A stretch of 64,000 nucleotides of DNA from contig NZ_FNVT01000002.1 of NCBI RefSeq assembly GCF_900108335.1, forward strand, positions 62,001 through 126,000, given 5' to 3'. Under the pieces are notes generated by a model. The model saw only the letters and a list, made by a program, of their open reading frames with translations, was not told the DNA's origin and did no database searches. The stretch comes from Nonomuraea solani (GTDB lineage Bacteria > Actinomycetota > Actinomycetes > Streptosporangiales > Streptosporangiaceae). Shown piece by piece: positions 25,551 through 34,379 of the stretch (positions within the stretch are counted from its first letter, which is position 1; each line of letters opens with the position of its first letter). Position numbers and translations under genes: made by a program.

Positions 25551-25994
25551 ATGCCGGAGACCGTGCTCCGCCACGTCTTCCACGTCCCCGCCCCGCCGCC
25601 CGTGGTGCTCGCGCATCTCAGCGAGGCATCGAGCTATGTCGGCCTGTCGCCGCTCGTGGTCGCGGTACGCGACGTGCGCCGGGAGCCCGGCGAGACCCGG
25701 TTCGTGTCCGTGGAGCGGTTCCGCTTCTTCGGCTTCGTGACGTACGACAACCTGATCGAGGTGACGTTACGCGCCACCGAGGAGGGCGTCGAGGGCGAGG
25801 TGGTCAGCCCTGGCGGGGTGCGGCTCGACTATCGCTTCGGACTGACCCCGGACGGCACGGGGACGGAGATCGAGGACGTGCTGACCGTGCGCGCCACGCT
25901 GGGCCCGGTGCTGCGGTACGCCGGCCGCAAGGCCCGCGAGGTGCAACTCGCCCGCGCGGGCATCCTCGCCGGTCGAGCCCCGACACTGACCTGA
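25551..25994 (+). CDS. SRPBCC-fold protein (polyketide cyclase/dehydrase-like)
   Basis: A 147-residue single-domain protein of the START/Bet v 1 fold: TVLRHVFHVPAPPPVVLAHL at the N-terminus, a strand-rich middle (TRFVSVERFRFFGFVTYDNL, LDYRFGLTPDGTGTEIED) and a long C-terminal helix (GPVLRYAGRKAREVQLARAG). The fold holds hydrophobic ligands; members include cyclases, lipid carriers and toxin-like proteins, and no residue here defines one activity. A further coding-like stretch begins directly after the stop codon in the same frame (see next entry). Confidence 0.72.
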   Translation: MPETVLRHVFHVPAPPPVVLAHLSEASSYVGLSPLVVAVRDVRREPGETRFVSVERFRFFGFVTYDNLIEVTLRATEEGVEGEVVSPGGVRLDYRFGLTPDGTGTEIEDVLTVRATLGPVLRYAGRKAREVQLARAGILAGRAPTLT

Positions 25995-26279
25995 CGCCGG
26001 CTGCCCTGGCAGTATCGCTGGTGGGCCAGAGACCAGATCAAGGGCCGGTTCTTCCTTGAGCGGCGGCTCTTCTCCAAAGCGGTCCTCTACGGCCTGTTCT
26101 TCCTGCCGGGCCCCCGGTTTCTTCCGTTCGTCGTCATGGCGGTATTCGGCCTCGGCTACCTGCTCCTGCTGCCCAGAAAGGTCGGGCTGCGGCGCAGGCA
26201 TCTCGCCGCCTACGAATTCCACCCCGACGGCACCTCTTTCGATTCGCCCCGGCCAAGGTTCATTCACATCACCCGCTGA
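25995..26279 (+). pseudogene. Startless membrane-type reading frame after the SRPBCC gene
   Basis: In the same frame as the preceding gene, directly behind its TGA, 94 codons run open to TGA at 26277-26279. The translation is protein-like: RRLPWQYRWWARDQIKGRFF, then a hydrophobic region AVLYGLFFLPGPRFLPFVVM and FGLGYLLLLPRK, then RRHLAAYEFHPDGTSF. Codon third positions are mostly G or C, as in genuine local genes. There is no ATG or GTG before an internal ATG at 26136, which would leave only 47 residues. It may be a gene fragment, the result of a point mutation or sequencing error in an upstream frame, or a stop-codon read-through extension. Its last 11 bases overlap the convergent DUF6493-like gene. 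Family not recognised. Confidence 0.42.
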
Positions 26280-29118
26280 GGTGGTCATGGAGGCTGCGGG
26301 CCGCGCGGATGAAGCCGCTCGATCCGGTGCGCGCGGCGATGTCGGCGACCTCAGGGATCACGCCGCGCGCTCCCGCCCAGCCTGCCTTCTCAAGGGCGAA
26401 CTCCAGCGCCCGGGTATGGGCGGTGCCGGCCCGCTCCCCCGGCCCAGGCAGGAAAACGGCCAGCAGGCCGGTCATGATCTGCCAGACCTCCTGGTGGGCG
26501 CCGCGGCGCGCGCACTCGTCCAGTGCCCGCAGCACCTCGCTGGGCTTGATGTCGTGCAGGCGCAGACACCAGCCCAGTTGCCGTCCGCACTCCGTGGCGG
26601 GCAGGGCGTTCGTGGCGACCGCCCGCAGCACCAGGTCCCGGCTGTGGTCGGCGTTCCAGCCGTGGTCGGTAAGCAGCATGGCCAGCAGCAGCGCCATCCC
26701 CGCGCCCGCGGGGCCGTCCTGGTGGCAGAGCCGGGTCACGTACGGGTGCAGGCGGTTCGGCACCGGCCAGTCCTTGTACGTGCGTGGCATGAGGTGCATG
26801 GCCACCACCTCACGGTCAGAGGGCAGCACGAGCCACCACCACGACTCGTAGGAGCCGTGGCGGCTCGACGGGTGGCGGGGCGGGTCGCAGAACAGCGCGT
26901 CCACGAACGCCAGTCCTGTCGGCTCCTGCCGGATGCGCGCGCGTGGACGGCGGCCGTACGCGGTGGACCATTCGACGCTCGTCTCGGGTTCCGGCCGGTC
27001 CTTCAGCCAGCGCACCAGGGTGGCGCCCGCCTCGGAGGTCAGCCGGGCGGCGCGGGCCGCCACGCCGGGATCCACCTCGCGCGGCAGCCTCAGCAGGGCC
27101 TGCCCCAGGTCGGCGGGCAGGGGCTGGACGCCGTCTCGCTCGTAGCCCGCCAGTCTGGTGACCAGCTCGTCGGGGTCGACGTGGCCGGAGGTGTGGGTGG
27201 GTGTGGCCAGCAGGTACGGCGGCAGCGTCCCCTCCTGGAGCGCGGCGTGGATCTCGGCGCAGCGCTGCAGCATGGCGTAGTGGGGTGGTGAGACGAGTGC
27301 CGGGCTGGGCAGCCGGTTCTTCCGTGTCAGGCTGAGGAAGGGCTGTCCTCCTTCCTGCTGCTGCTCCGTGTCGAGCCGTTCGGTGCCGCCGAGGACCAGG
27401 CCCGGCTCGGCGAAGCTCGTCGCGAGGCCGCGGCGCACGCCGGGGGCCAGGATCGCGGGCCTCTCCGGGCTCTCAGCCGCTCGGCCCTCGGGTTCGTGAG
27501 CGGGCCGCCCGGATCGCCCGCCGCCGGGGACCGGAAGCTCCTGGCCGGGGGCGGTGGCCTCGCGCAGTAGTGCCTCCGTCCACTGTTCGAGGCGGTGCCA
27601 CTGATCCGGCCGGTAGAGATCCGTCGTTTCCGCCGGAGGTTTCCTGGAGCCGGGGAGGCGGACGAAGCCGTCGAGCCAGCGTTCGAAGGTGAACTCGTGG
27701 TGAAGGTTGCGGAAGGTGCCGGCCAGGTTTTCCACCGCCGGGCCGAGCGGATGGCGGCCGGGCGCCTCGAAGGCCGGCAGCGTGCCCGGCTCGAAGGCGT
27801 CGACCAGCGGGGCGTCGGGCTCGACCTGGCCGTACGCCGGGATCAGGCGGGCCGCCAGGTCCGGGGGCAGGACGGCCGCCGCCTCGCGCACCGTCTCCGC
27901 GCCGGCGGGTGAGAACCGCCGCGCGTGCTTGACGGCCCAGCGCACCGAACGCTCCCTGACCTCGTACGACTCGCACAGGAACGCCGAGGCGAGCGCGGGC
28001 GCCAGGTGGTCGAGGTCGTCGGCGGCGTCGCGGGCGGCCTGGTCGAGCAGGGTCAGGCCGGCCCGCACGAGCTTGCTCTCGGACCGGAACAGCAGCGCCG
28101 CCACCGCCTCGTTGACCTCCTCGCCGCTCAACGCGACGCCGGGCGCGCGCAGCCGCCGCAGGGCCAGATCGGCGACCGGGCCGGGGGCGGCGGGCAGCAG
28201 CCGCAGGTAGTCACGGACGCGTTCCTGAGTAGGGGCCGGGTCGAGCAGGTCGTGCAGGCGTACGAAGAAGCGCAGGTCGGTGGCGCTGCCGCCGCGCAGG
28301 AACCGGCGGACGCACCCTTCCACCAGCAGTTCGCGGTCCACCGGCGCCGCCTCGGTGAGGGCGCGCAGCCAGGACCGGCCGGCAGGGGCGTCGATCCGGT
28401 CGTCGCGCAGCGCCCGGCCCACGCCCTCGGCCTCGAACAGCCGTGGGATCAGGTGCCTGGCCAGCGGGTCGCCGGCGAGATCGGGCTCGGAGGACACCCA
28501 GGCGACGACGAGCGGCTCGTGACCGGGCGGCTCGGCGCCGGTGCGGCGCAGCAGCTCCAGCGCGAGGGCGACGGTGCCGTTGTCGAGCTGGGGCCGCGTG
28601 CCGCGCAGCCGCCCGGCCAGGTGGACGGCGAGGTCGGCCTGCCACTGCGCCGGCCGCGCGGCGATGACCCGCAGCAGCGGCTTGAACGGCATGCGCTGAC
28701 CCCACTCGGAAAAGTCGCGCCGCAGCAGCCAGTCGGCGACCGCGGCCGCCCCGCCCAGCGTGCCCGCGCCCGCGACACGGAGGGGCCCGATCCAGTCGCC
28801 CCGCGCTGTCCAGTCGACGTGCTGCTCATGATGGTGGAAGGGCCCTGCCCACCACCGCCGCTCGGCGGCCTCCTCAGCCATGCCCTGGTCCATCCGCTCC
28901 CGGACGAACGCCAGCCTGGCCCGCTCCGCCTCGGCCTCCGCCCGCCGCCGCGCCTCCTCGAAACGCGTGTGAGCGGCCTCGCGCGCCTCGCGGATGTACG
29001 GGCGCAACCGGCGGGCGACCTCGCGGCGTTCCTCCGCGCCGAGCCGCAGCACCTCATCGGCCATCAGGGACGCGTCGGCCGCGCCGACGGCCCGCTGGAT
29101 GCGGGCCCAGCCGCTCAC
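26269..29118 (-). CDS. DUF6493-like large cytoplasmic protein
   Basis: A 949-residue, mostly helical protein. The N-terminus (VLRLGAEERREVARRLRPYI with a long charged helix to about residue 95) and the segment VAGAGTLGGAAAVADWLLRRDF resemble actinobacterial proteins named DUF6493, usually found with SWIM-finger or AAA proteins; no such partner is adjacent here. HEAT-like helix pairs fill about 130-480, a low-complexity Pro/Gly/Glu linker lies near 540-590, and the C-terminal third has Trp-rich segments (SYESWWWLVLPSDREVVAMH). The GTG at 29118 has GGAGG seven bases upstream and is preferred to an earlier start. Function is unknown. Confidence 0.7.
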   Translation of the reverse strand: MSGWARIQRAVGAADASLMADEVLRLGAEERREVARRLRPYIREAREAAHTRFEEARRRAEAEAERARLAFVRERMDQGMAEEAAERRWWAGPFHHHEQHVDWTARGDWIGPLRVAGAGTLGGAAAVADWLLRRDFSEWGQRMPFKPLLRVIAARPAQWQADLAVHLAGRLRGTRPQLDNGTVALALELLRRTGAEPPGHEPLVVAWVSSEPDLAGDPLARHLIPRLFEAEGVGRALRDDRIDAPAGRSWLRALTEAAPVDRELLVEGCVRRFLRGGSATDLRFFVRLHDLLDPAPTQERVRDYLRLLPAAPGPVADLALRRLRAPGVALSGEEVNEAVAALLFRSESKLVRAGLTLLDQAARDAADDLDHLAPALASAFLCESYEVRERSVRWAVKHARRFSPAGAETVREAAAVLPPDLAARLIPAYGQVEPDAPLVDAFEPGTLPAFEAPGRHPLGPAVENLAGTFRNLHHEFTFERWLDGFVRLPGSRKPPAETTDLYRPDQWHRLEQWTEALLREATAPGQELPVPGGGRSGRPAHEPEGRAAESPERPAILAPGVRRGLATSFAEPGLVLGGTERLDTEQQQEGGQPFLSLTRKNRLPSPALVSPPHYAMLQRCAEIHAALQEGTLPPYLLATPTHTSGHVDPDELVTRLAGYERDGVQPLPADLGQALLRLPREVDPGVAARAARLTSEAGATLVRWLKDRPEPETSVEWSTAYGRRPRARIRQEPTGLAFVDALFCDPPRHPSSRHGSYESWWWLVLPSDREVVAMHLMPRTYKDWPVPNRLHPYVTRLCHQDGPAGAGMALLLAMLLTDHGWNADHSRDLVLRAVATNALPATECGRQLGWCLRLHDIKPSEVLRALDECARRGAHQEVWQIMTGLLAVFLPGPGERAGTAHTRALEFALEKAGWAGARGVIPEVADIAARTGSSGFIRAARSLHDHLSG

Positions 29119-29300
29119 GCTCGCACCTCCACAAGGCAGGTCTTCCGGGGAGGGGCCCAGGCGCGCCTTCGCGCCCGCACGACGGTGGTCATGAAGCGAA
29201 CAGTAGAGATCGCCACCGACAAACACCCGCTCGTTCCAAGGGACGGAACCACATGGAACGCCCTGACGAACAAGTCCTTCCGTACGAGAAAGGTGCCGTC

Positions 29301-29888
29301 ATGGCCAAGGCAGATCTCACCAACATCCCCCGGGCCCTGGACGCCCTCATCAGAACCACCCGCGACCCCCTGCGCCTGCGGATCCTCGAAGTGGTCAGGC
29401 GGCATTACCTGCTGGAGCTCACCGGCCGCTGGCCCGAGCTGTTCGAGCCCGACATGATGGTCGACGAGCCGGTCTACTTCATCGACCTCGACGGCGCCAG
29501 CGTGACCTTGACCGGCAAAGAGGTGAAGAACTTCTACGAACAGCAGGTCGGCCAGATGTTCTCCGTGCACGACCCGGTGCTCACGGTCAGCGAGGCCGGG
29601 TTCTGGGCCGACTCCACGTTCCACTTCTACATGACCGGCCGCGACCTGGCCGCCCAGGGGTTCCCGGTCAAGCCGTCCGACGACTGGTTCACCAAGCGCA
29701 ACCGGATCCTCATGTACTGGCCACACGACCGGCTCGGGCGCGTCGTCGGCGAGCACGTGCACGATCACACCGCCGCGCGCCAGATCGTCCCGATCGCCAC
29801 CGAGGACGTGATCACGCTGGACGACGCCGTACGCACGCTCACCCCGCTGATCCGCCCGCTGCCGCACTTCCCGACGGGGCAGGAGTGA
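29301..29888 (+). CDS. NTF2/SnoaL-like protein, probable
   Basis: A 195-residue cytoplasmic protein. The order of elements (helices ALDALIRTTRDPLRLRILEV and RRHYLLELTGRWPELFEP, strands VDEPVYFIDLDGASVTLTG, a helix KEVKNFYEQQV, then VHDPVLTVSEAGFWADSTF and RNRILMYWPHDRLGRVVGEH) suits an NTF2-like ligand pocket. Met at 29301, after GAAAGG, begins the conserved-looking part; an in-frame ATG at 29253 is an alternative and would add 16 polar residues. It is divergent from the DUF6493-like gene and 13 bases upstream of a phosphotransferase. No catalytic assignment is possible. Confidence 0.6.
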   Translation: MAKADLTNIPRALDALIRTTRDPLRLRILEVVRRHYLLELTGRWPELFEPDMMVDEPVYFIDLDGASVTLTGKEVKNFYEQQVGQMFSVHDPVLTVSEAGFWADSTFHFYMTGRDLAAQGFPVKPSDDWFTKRNRILMYWPHDRLGRVVGEHVHDHTAARQIVPIATEDVITLDDAVRTLTPLIRPLPHFPTGQE

Positions 29889-29901
29889 AAAGATGTGATC
29901 C

Positions 29902-30621
29902 ATGCGGCTTTCCGATCATCTGAGCTCGCTGATCGCGCCGGGCGCCACCTGGTCCACTGACCACGAAGGAGCCAGCGGCACGGCCCAGCGGGTCACGTCG
30001 GGATCGACGGTCTTCTACGTCAAGCAGGGCCCCCTCGCCAGGGCCGAGCACCTGCGCCTGCGCTGGCTCCGCGGACGGGTCCCCGTTCCCGAGGTGGTCG
30101 CCTACGAGGACCCGGTCCTCGTCCTCGCCGACGTGGCCGCGCCGTCGCTCGAAGCCGCGCCCGCCGGCATGGGCGCGGTGCTGGGCCGTACGCTGCGAAA
30201 GCTGCACGCGTTGCCCGTCGCCGAGTGCCCCTTCGACGGCCGGCTGCCGGCGGTGCTCGAACGCGCCGCGGCCAACGTCCGCGACGGCCTCGTGGACCCG
30301 GACGACTTCGACGACGACCATCTCGGGCTGAGCCCGGAGACGATCTGCGACCGGCTGGTGGCCACCGGCCCGCGCGAGGAGGACCTCGTCGTCGCGCACG
30401 GGGACTACACCCCCTCCAACGTGCTGGTGCCCGCCTCGGGAGAGCCCGTCGTCATCGACGTCCCGGCGCTGGGCGTGGCCGACCGCTACCGCGACCTCGC
30501 CATCGTCCGCAGAGAACTGTCCGAGGCGGCGTGGGAGGAGTTCCTCGCCGCCTACGGCCTCGTGGACCGCATCGACGAGGAGCGCCTCTCCTACTACCGG
30601 CTGCTGGACGAACTTCTCTGA
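29902..30621 (+). CDS. Aminoglycoside phosphotransferase-like kinase
   Basis: A 239-residue protein of the APH fold. It shows an N-terminal lobe with VFYVKQG (ATP-binding Lys), the catalytic loop LVVAHGDYTPSNVLV (Asp about residue 165, Asn about 170) and the metal-binding Asp in VVIDVPALGVADRYRDLAIV. The last segment is close to the APH(3') pattern GRLGVADRYQDIA, but the usual Gly-Arg is Pro-Ala here and the protein is some 25 residues shorter than classical APH(3') enzymes, so antibiotic modification should not be assumed. It may phosphorylate another sugar or small molecule. It follows the NTF2-like gene after 13 bases. Confidence 0.82.
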   Translation: MRLSDHLSSLIAPGATWSTDHEGASGTAQRVTSGSTVFYVKQGPLARAEHLRLRWLRGRVPVPEVVAYEDPVLVLADVAAPSLEAAPAGMGAVLGRTLRKLHALPVAECPFDGRLPAVLERAAANVRDGLVDPDDFDDDHLGLSPETICDRLVATGPREEDLVVAHGDYTPSNVLVPASGEPVVIDVPALGVADRYRDLAIVRRELSEAAWEEFLAAYGLVDRIDEERLSYYRLLDELL

Positions 30622-30737
30622 CCCCGGGGCAGGAGGAGCGGCTGCCGCGGGCGCTGGACATGGATCTGGACCCGGAGACCTTCCGCCATCTGGGCTGACC
30701 GCCCGGCTCGAAGCCGAGATCGTGAACCGGCCCGGCG

Positions 30738-31298
30738 CTAGTCGCGGGTGAACCCCGGCGGGAGAGAGTCTTCGTCGGGGCCGACCGGGCGGGCGTTGAC
30801 CAGCGGGTCGCGGTGCAGGGTGGCGATCAGGGCGGCGGTGCCGCCGATGTCGGTCCAGGTGTCGTCCCAGAGGGCGGACACGAGCCAGGAGTGGTCCGCG
30901 GGGAAGAACAGGTCGGGCAGCGACCCGTCGCCGCGCATGTGCCCGGTCCGCCAGGTCAGAGCCTGTTCGGGCCCGGCTTCGACCAGGACGTAAGGCCAGT
31001 CCCAGTAAAGGGACCGCTTCGGAGCGCGGGGGAAGACGATGTCATGGGCACCGGTGTCGAGATAGCCCAGCAGCCAGGACTGGTCAGGGGTGTGTTCGAC
31101 GAGCCCGGCGACCACGGCGCGTTCGTGGGCGTCGATCTCGACCCCGTCGGGCGGGTGGAAGGTGGCGTAGGCGTCGAACACCGGCGGGATCGCCGTGGTG
31201 ACCGACAGGCCGGGCACGGTCCGGCCGGCGAGCCAGGCGACGTCGTCGGCCGTGCCGATCCGCCAGCTCCGCCCGTCTTTGGTGACGTCCATACTCAT
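30738..31298 (-). CDS. Conserved protein of unknown function
   Basis: A 186-residue soluble protein, Trp- and Asp-rich (WRIGTADDVAWLAGRTVPGL, SWLLGYLDTGAHDIVFP, YWDWPYVLVEAGP, DHSWLVSALWDDTWTDIGG). No signal, membrane segment or known catalytic motif was found. The ATG at 31298 overlaps the stop of the upstream metallo-beta-lactamase-fold gene by four bases (ATGA), so the two form an operon and may act on the same substrate. I do not recognise its family. Confidence 0.65.
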   Translation of the reverse strand: MSMDVTKDGRSWRIGTADDVAWLAGRTVPGLSVTTAIPPVFDAYATFHPPDGVEIDAHERAVVAGLVEHTPDQSWLLGYLDTGAHDIVFPRAPKRSLYWDWPYVLVEAGPEQALTWRTGHMRGDGSLPDLFFPADHSWLVSALWDDTWTDIGGTAALIATLHRDPLVNARPVGPDEDSLPPGFTRD

Positions 31299-32143
31299 AG
31301 GTTGGGGCAAAGGATGAAGAGAGGCAGGACACGGCGGCCGGGCTCCTTGGCCGCCGCCTGGATCTCGCGGAGGTGGCCGACCGTCAACTGCAGCGGGGGC
31401 TCGTCAGGCTGGTACGTGGTGCGGACCGGATAGTCCACGCCCGCCTGCCGCGTCATCTCGATGTGGCAGCCGAGCACGTGGGTGACCGGCCGCCGATCGG
31501 CGAAGTCGACCAGCCGGTCGATGGTCTCGGCGAAGGCCGCCCGGTCTGAGATGTAGAGCCGGCCGGGATAGACCGTGTCGCCGGTGAGCAGGAACCCCGT
31601 CCACGGGTCATAGAACGTGACCGCCGCCTCGTGATGACCGGGGGTGGCCAGACATTCCAGCACCCGGCCCCCCAGATCGACCTCCGCCGCCGAGCCGTCG
31701 CCGAACCCGAAATACGTCCAGGCGGTGGCCAGGTCCGCGCCCACCACGGTGGTGCCGGGGCGGCCGGTGAACTGGCCGTCGCCGGCGATGTGGTCGCCGT
31801 GGGCGTGGGTGTGCAGCACCAGCAGGTGGTACGCCTCCCGGGGATGCCGCGCGAGCCAGCCCTCGACCAGCTCGTCGACCACCCGGCGCAACGGGAAGAA
31901 CTCGGCGGACGCGGTGGCGCCGGTGTCGATCAGCACCGCCTGGGTGTTCCCGAACAGCAGGAACAGGAACGGCGCCTCATAGTTGATCGCCATGTTCTGC
32001 CGCAGGATGTAGGTGTGCTCGTCGTAGGCGTGCACCTGGATGTCGGGATCGGTGTTGTGCTTGGCCGACGGCGACCCGTGGATCCACCGGACGTCCAGCC
32101 CGTGGGGGCGGGAGACCTGGCCGGCGAAATCGATGAGGCCCAT
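31295..32143 (-). CDS. Metallo-beta-lactamase-fold hydrolase
   Basis: A 282-residue cytoplasmic hydrolase with the zinc signature LHTHAHGDHIAGD (about residues 121-133), later ligands CLATPGHHEAAVTFYD and LLTGDTVYPGRL, and a final GCHIEMT His. These are the four motifs of the glyoxalase II/lactonase-type superfamily, which hydrolyses lactones, thioesters or related compounds. The start at 32143 has AAGGAG six bases upstream. It is the first gene of a pair with an uncharacterised protein. Substrate unknown; antibiotic hydrolysis should not be assumed. Confidence 0.88.
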   Translation of the reverse strand: MGLIDFAGQVSRPHGLDVRWIHGSPSAKHNTDPDIQVHAYDEHTYILRQNMAINYEAPFLFLLFGNTQAVLIDTGATASAEFFPLRRVVDELVEGWLARHPREAYHLLVLHTHAHGDHIAGDGQFTGRPGTTVVGADLATAWTYFGFGDGSAAEVDLGGRVLECLATPGHHEAAVTFYDPWTGFLLTGDTVYPGRLYISDRAAFAETIDRLVDFADRRPVTHVLGCHIEMTRQAGVDYPVRTTYQPDEPPLQLTVGHLREIQAAAKEPGRRVLPLFILCPNL

Positions 32144-32234
32144 GACGACTCCTTGGGTGCGTCGTCTTGGCGGGCCGGGTACGGCGCACATCTCGTCCGG
32201 GGCAGGCACTTCCGTGGCTCCGCCGGCGACGCTA

Positions 32235-34379
32235 TCACGACCGGTTCACGCGTTCGAGGCGGATCAGCGCGCTGGCGTAGTCGCCGGTGAGCCGCGGGGT
32301 GATGCCATGGCCCATCAGCAGCGCGCCGGACAGCACCGCACCGCCGTCCAGCCGGTACCCGGCCTCGGGGTCGAGGCCCCTCAGCCGGATCGGCGCCGGG
32401 TCGCCGTCGTACTGCTGGGCCTCCTGGTAGACGAGGACCACGGACTCCCCGCGGTCCGGGGTCACGTACTGGACCGCGGACGCCGATCGGCCCGGTTCGC
32501 CCAGCCGGTGCAGGCGGCCGTGCTGGACGATGGGGCGGATCTCCTTGTACCGGGCGATGAGGCCCCTGGCCTCCTCCGTCTCCTCGGCCGTCCAGGCGTT
32601 CAGGTCACCGCCGACGCCGAGCACCCCGGCCATCGCCACGTGGAACCGGTACGTCAGCGGCACCCGGCGCTTGTTGATGAAGGTCGGCAGGTCGGTCACC
32701 CAGCACGACATGGTGCGCGCCGGATAGAGGTGGCTGAAGCCGTGCTGGATGTGACGCCGGTCCAGCGCGTCGGTGTTGTCGGAGGTCCAGAACTGGTCGG
32801 TCCTGGCCATGATCCCGAAGTCGACCCGGCCACCGCCGCCCGAGCACGCCTCGAACGCCACGCCGGGATGCTTGCGGCGCAGCGCGTCGATCACGCCGTA
32901 CACGCCGGTCACATGGTCGAGCCACAGCCGGCCCTGCCGGTCCGGCCGCTCCGGCCAGCCCGCGTCGGTGAACGGCCGGTTCATGTCCCACTTGACGAAC
33001 CGCACGTCGTTGGCCGACAGGAGCGCGTCGAGCCGGCCGAAGACCCACTCGGCCACGTCCGGCCGGGCCAGGTTGAGGACGAGCTGGTTCCGCATGGTGT
33101 GCGGTTCCCGGCCGGCGTGGTGGTACGTCCACTCGGGGTGGGCGCGGTAGAGGTCGGAGTCGGGGTTGACCATCTCCGGCTCGATCCACAGCCCGAAGCC
33201 CATGCCGAGTGCGTGCACCTCGTCGATCAGCGGCTTCAGGCCGCCGGGGAAGCGATCGGTGTTGACCCACCAGTCGCCGAGTCCCGCCCGGTCGCTGGAG
33301 CGCCGGCCGAACCAGCCGTCGTCGAGGACGAACAGCTCGCAGCCCAGGGCCGCCGCCTTCCGTGCCAGCGCCCGCTGGCCCTGCTCGTCCACGTCGAAGC
33401 CGGTGGCCTCCCACGAGTTGAACAGCACCGGCCGGAGCTCGCCGGAGTTCGGCAGGACGTGGCGCAGCGCGTACTCGTGCCACGCGTGGCTCATCGCCCC
33501 GAACCCGTCCGCCGTGAACAGGCCCGAGCTGACCGGGGTCGTGAGCACTTCGCCCGGTTCGAGGCGGCGCGGGCCGAAGCCCTCGTGGCCCCAGCCGAAC
33601 AGGATCTGGGCGGGTTCGTCCAGTTCGCGCTGGGCGAGCAGCCGCCACGAGCCGCTCCAGTGCAGCGTCCCGCTGTAGACCCGGCCGCTCTCCTCCGTGG
33701 CGGTGCCGTCGTCGATCGCGAACCACGGGTTCGCGTGGTGGCCGGTGATGCCGCGGCGGCTCTCCAGGACGAGGTGGCCGTCGGTGAGGTCGGTCCTGCG
33801 CACCTGCGTCTCCGCGGCCCAGCGGCCGGTCAGGTGGGTCATCCGGTGCCGCGACTGCTCGGGCATCACCCACGCGGCGGAGTCCAGGCGGTGTACGTCG
33901 ACGGTGTCCGCGGCCGAGTCGTTGCGCACGACCACCCACCGGTCGATGACGTCACTGTCGTCGTGGACGCGGTAGTACAGGGTCACCACCAGCTCCTGCG
34001 CCTCGTACCACAGCGCCAGCTCCTGATGGCCGGGCCCGGCGGTGATCTCGTGCCGGGCGAGCCGCCACGCGATGGAGCGCACCGCGCCGGGGAACTCCAC
34101 CGACAGCGCGGCCCGGCCGAACTGCAGCCCGCCGTCGAGCGGGTACTCCTCGTGCCGGTTCGCCGCCGAACGGAAGCAGACCCACTCCGAGGCCAGCCGT
34201 TCGGCGGTCGAGGCCGCCAGGTAGGCCGCGTCGCCGGCGGTGATGGGCGGGCCCCAGTAGGTGTGGATCGGGATGTCGTCCGCGCGCCCGACGTACGCCG
34301 AATAGGACGTGTGCGGGGTGTCGAGCAGCAGCACTCCGGTCTCGGCGTCGAAGGCCGCCGCGGCCGGGCGGGCGCTCAC
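32235..34379 (-). CDS. GH36 alpha-galactosidase, cytoplasmic
   Basis: A 714-residue enzyme removing terminal alpha-galactose from oligosaccharides. Layout is that of GH36: N-terminal beta-sandwich (1-300), a TIM barrel with LGCELFVLDDGWFGRRSSDR, the nucleophile Asp in RFVKWDMNRPF (about residue 465), and the acid/base Asp in QFWTSDNTDAL (about 534), then a C-terminal beta domain. The CSGGGGRVDFG segment between them binds substrate. There is no signal peptide, so it acts on imported sugars. The GTG start overlaps the stop of the permease gene by four bases. It is the last gene of the locus A import operon. Confidence 0.93.
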   Translation of the reverse strand: MSARPAAAAFDAETGVLLLDTPHTSYSAYVGRADDIPIHTYWGPPITAGDAAYLAASTAERLASEWVCFRSAANRHEEYPLDGGLQFGRAALSVEFPGAVRSIAWRLARHEITAGPGHQELALWYEAQELVVTLYYRVHDDSDVIDRWVVVRNDSAADTVDVHRLDSAAWVMPEQSRHRMTHLTGRWAAETQVRRTDLTDGHLVLESRRGITGHHANPWFAIDDGTATEESGRVYSGTLHWSGSWRLLAQRELDEPAQILFGWGHEGFGPRRLEPGEVLTTPVSSGLFTADGFGAMSHAWHEYALRHVLPNSGELRPVLFNSWEATGFDVDEQGQRALARKAAALGCELFVLDDGWFGRRSSDRAGLGDWWVNTDRFPGGLKPLIDEVHALGMGFGLWIEPEMVNPDSDLYRAHPEWTYHHAGREPHTMRNQLVLNLARPDVAEWVFGRLDALLSANDVRFVKWDMNRPFTDAGWPERPDRQGRLWLDHVTGVYGVIDALRRKHPGVAFEACSGGGGRVDFGIMARTDQFWTSDNTDALDRRHIQHGFSHLYPARTMSCWVTDLPTFINKRRVPLTYRFHVAMAGVLGVGGDLNAWTAEETEEARGLIARYKEIRPIVQHGRLHRLGEPGRSASAVQYVTPDRGESVVLVYQEAQQYDGDPAPIRLRGLDPEAGYRLDGGAVLSGALLMGHGITPRLTGDYASALIRLERVNRS

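Noticed and set aside
30622..30699. Short in-frame tail ending in LDMDLDPETFRHLG after the APH-like gene, reminiscent of the N-terminus of PLP-dependent decarboxylases
   Set aside because: Only 25 codons with an immediate stop and nothing homologous beyond it; too little to call a gene fragment.
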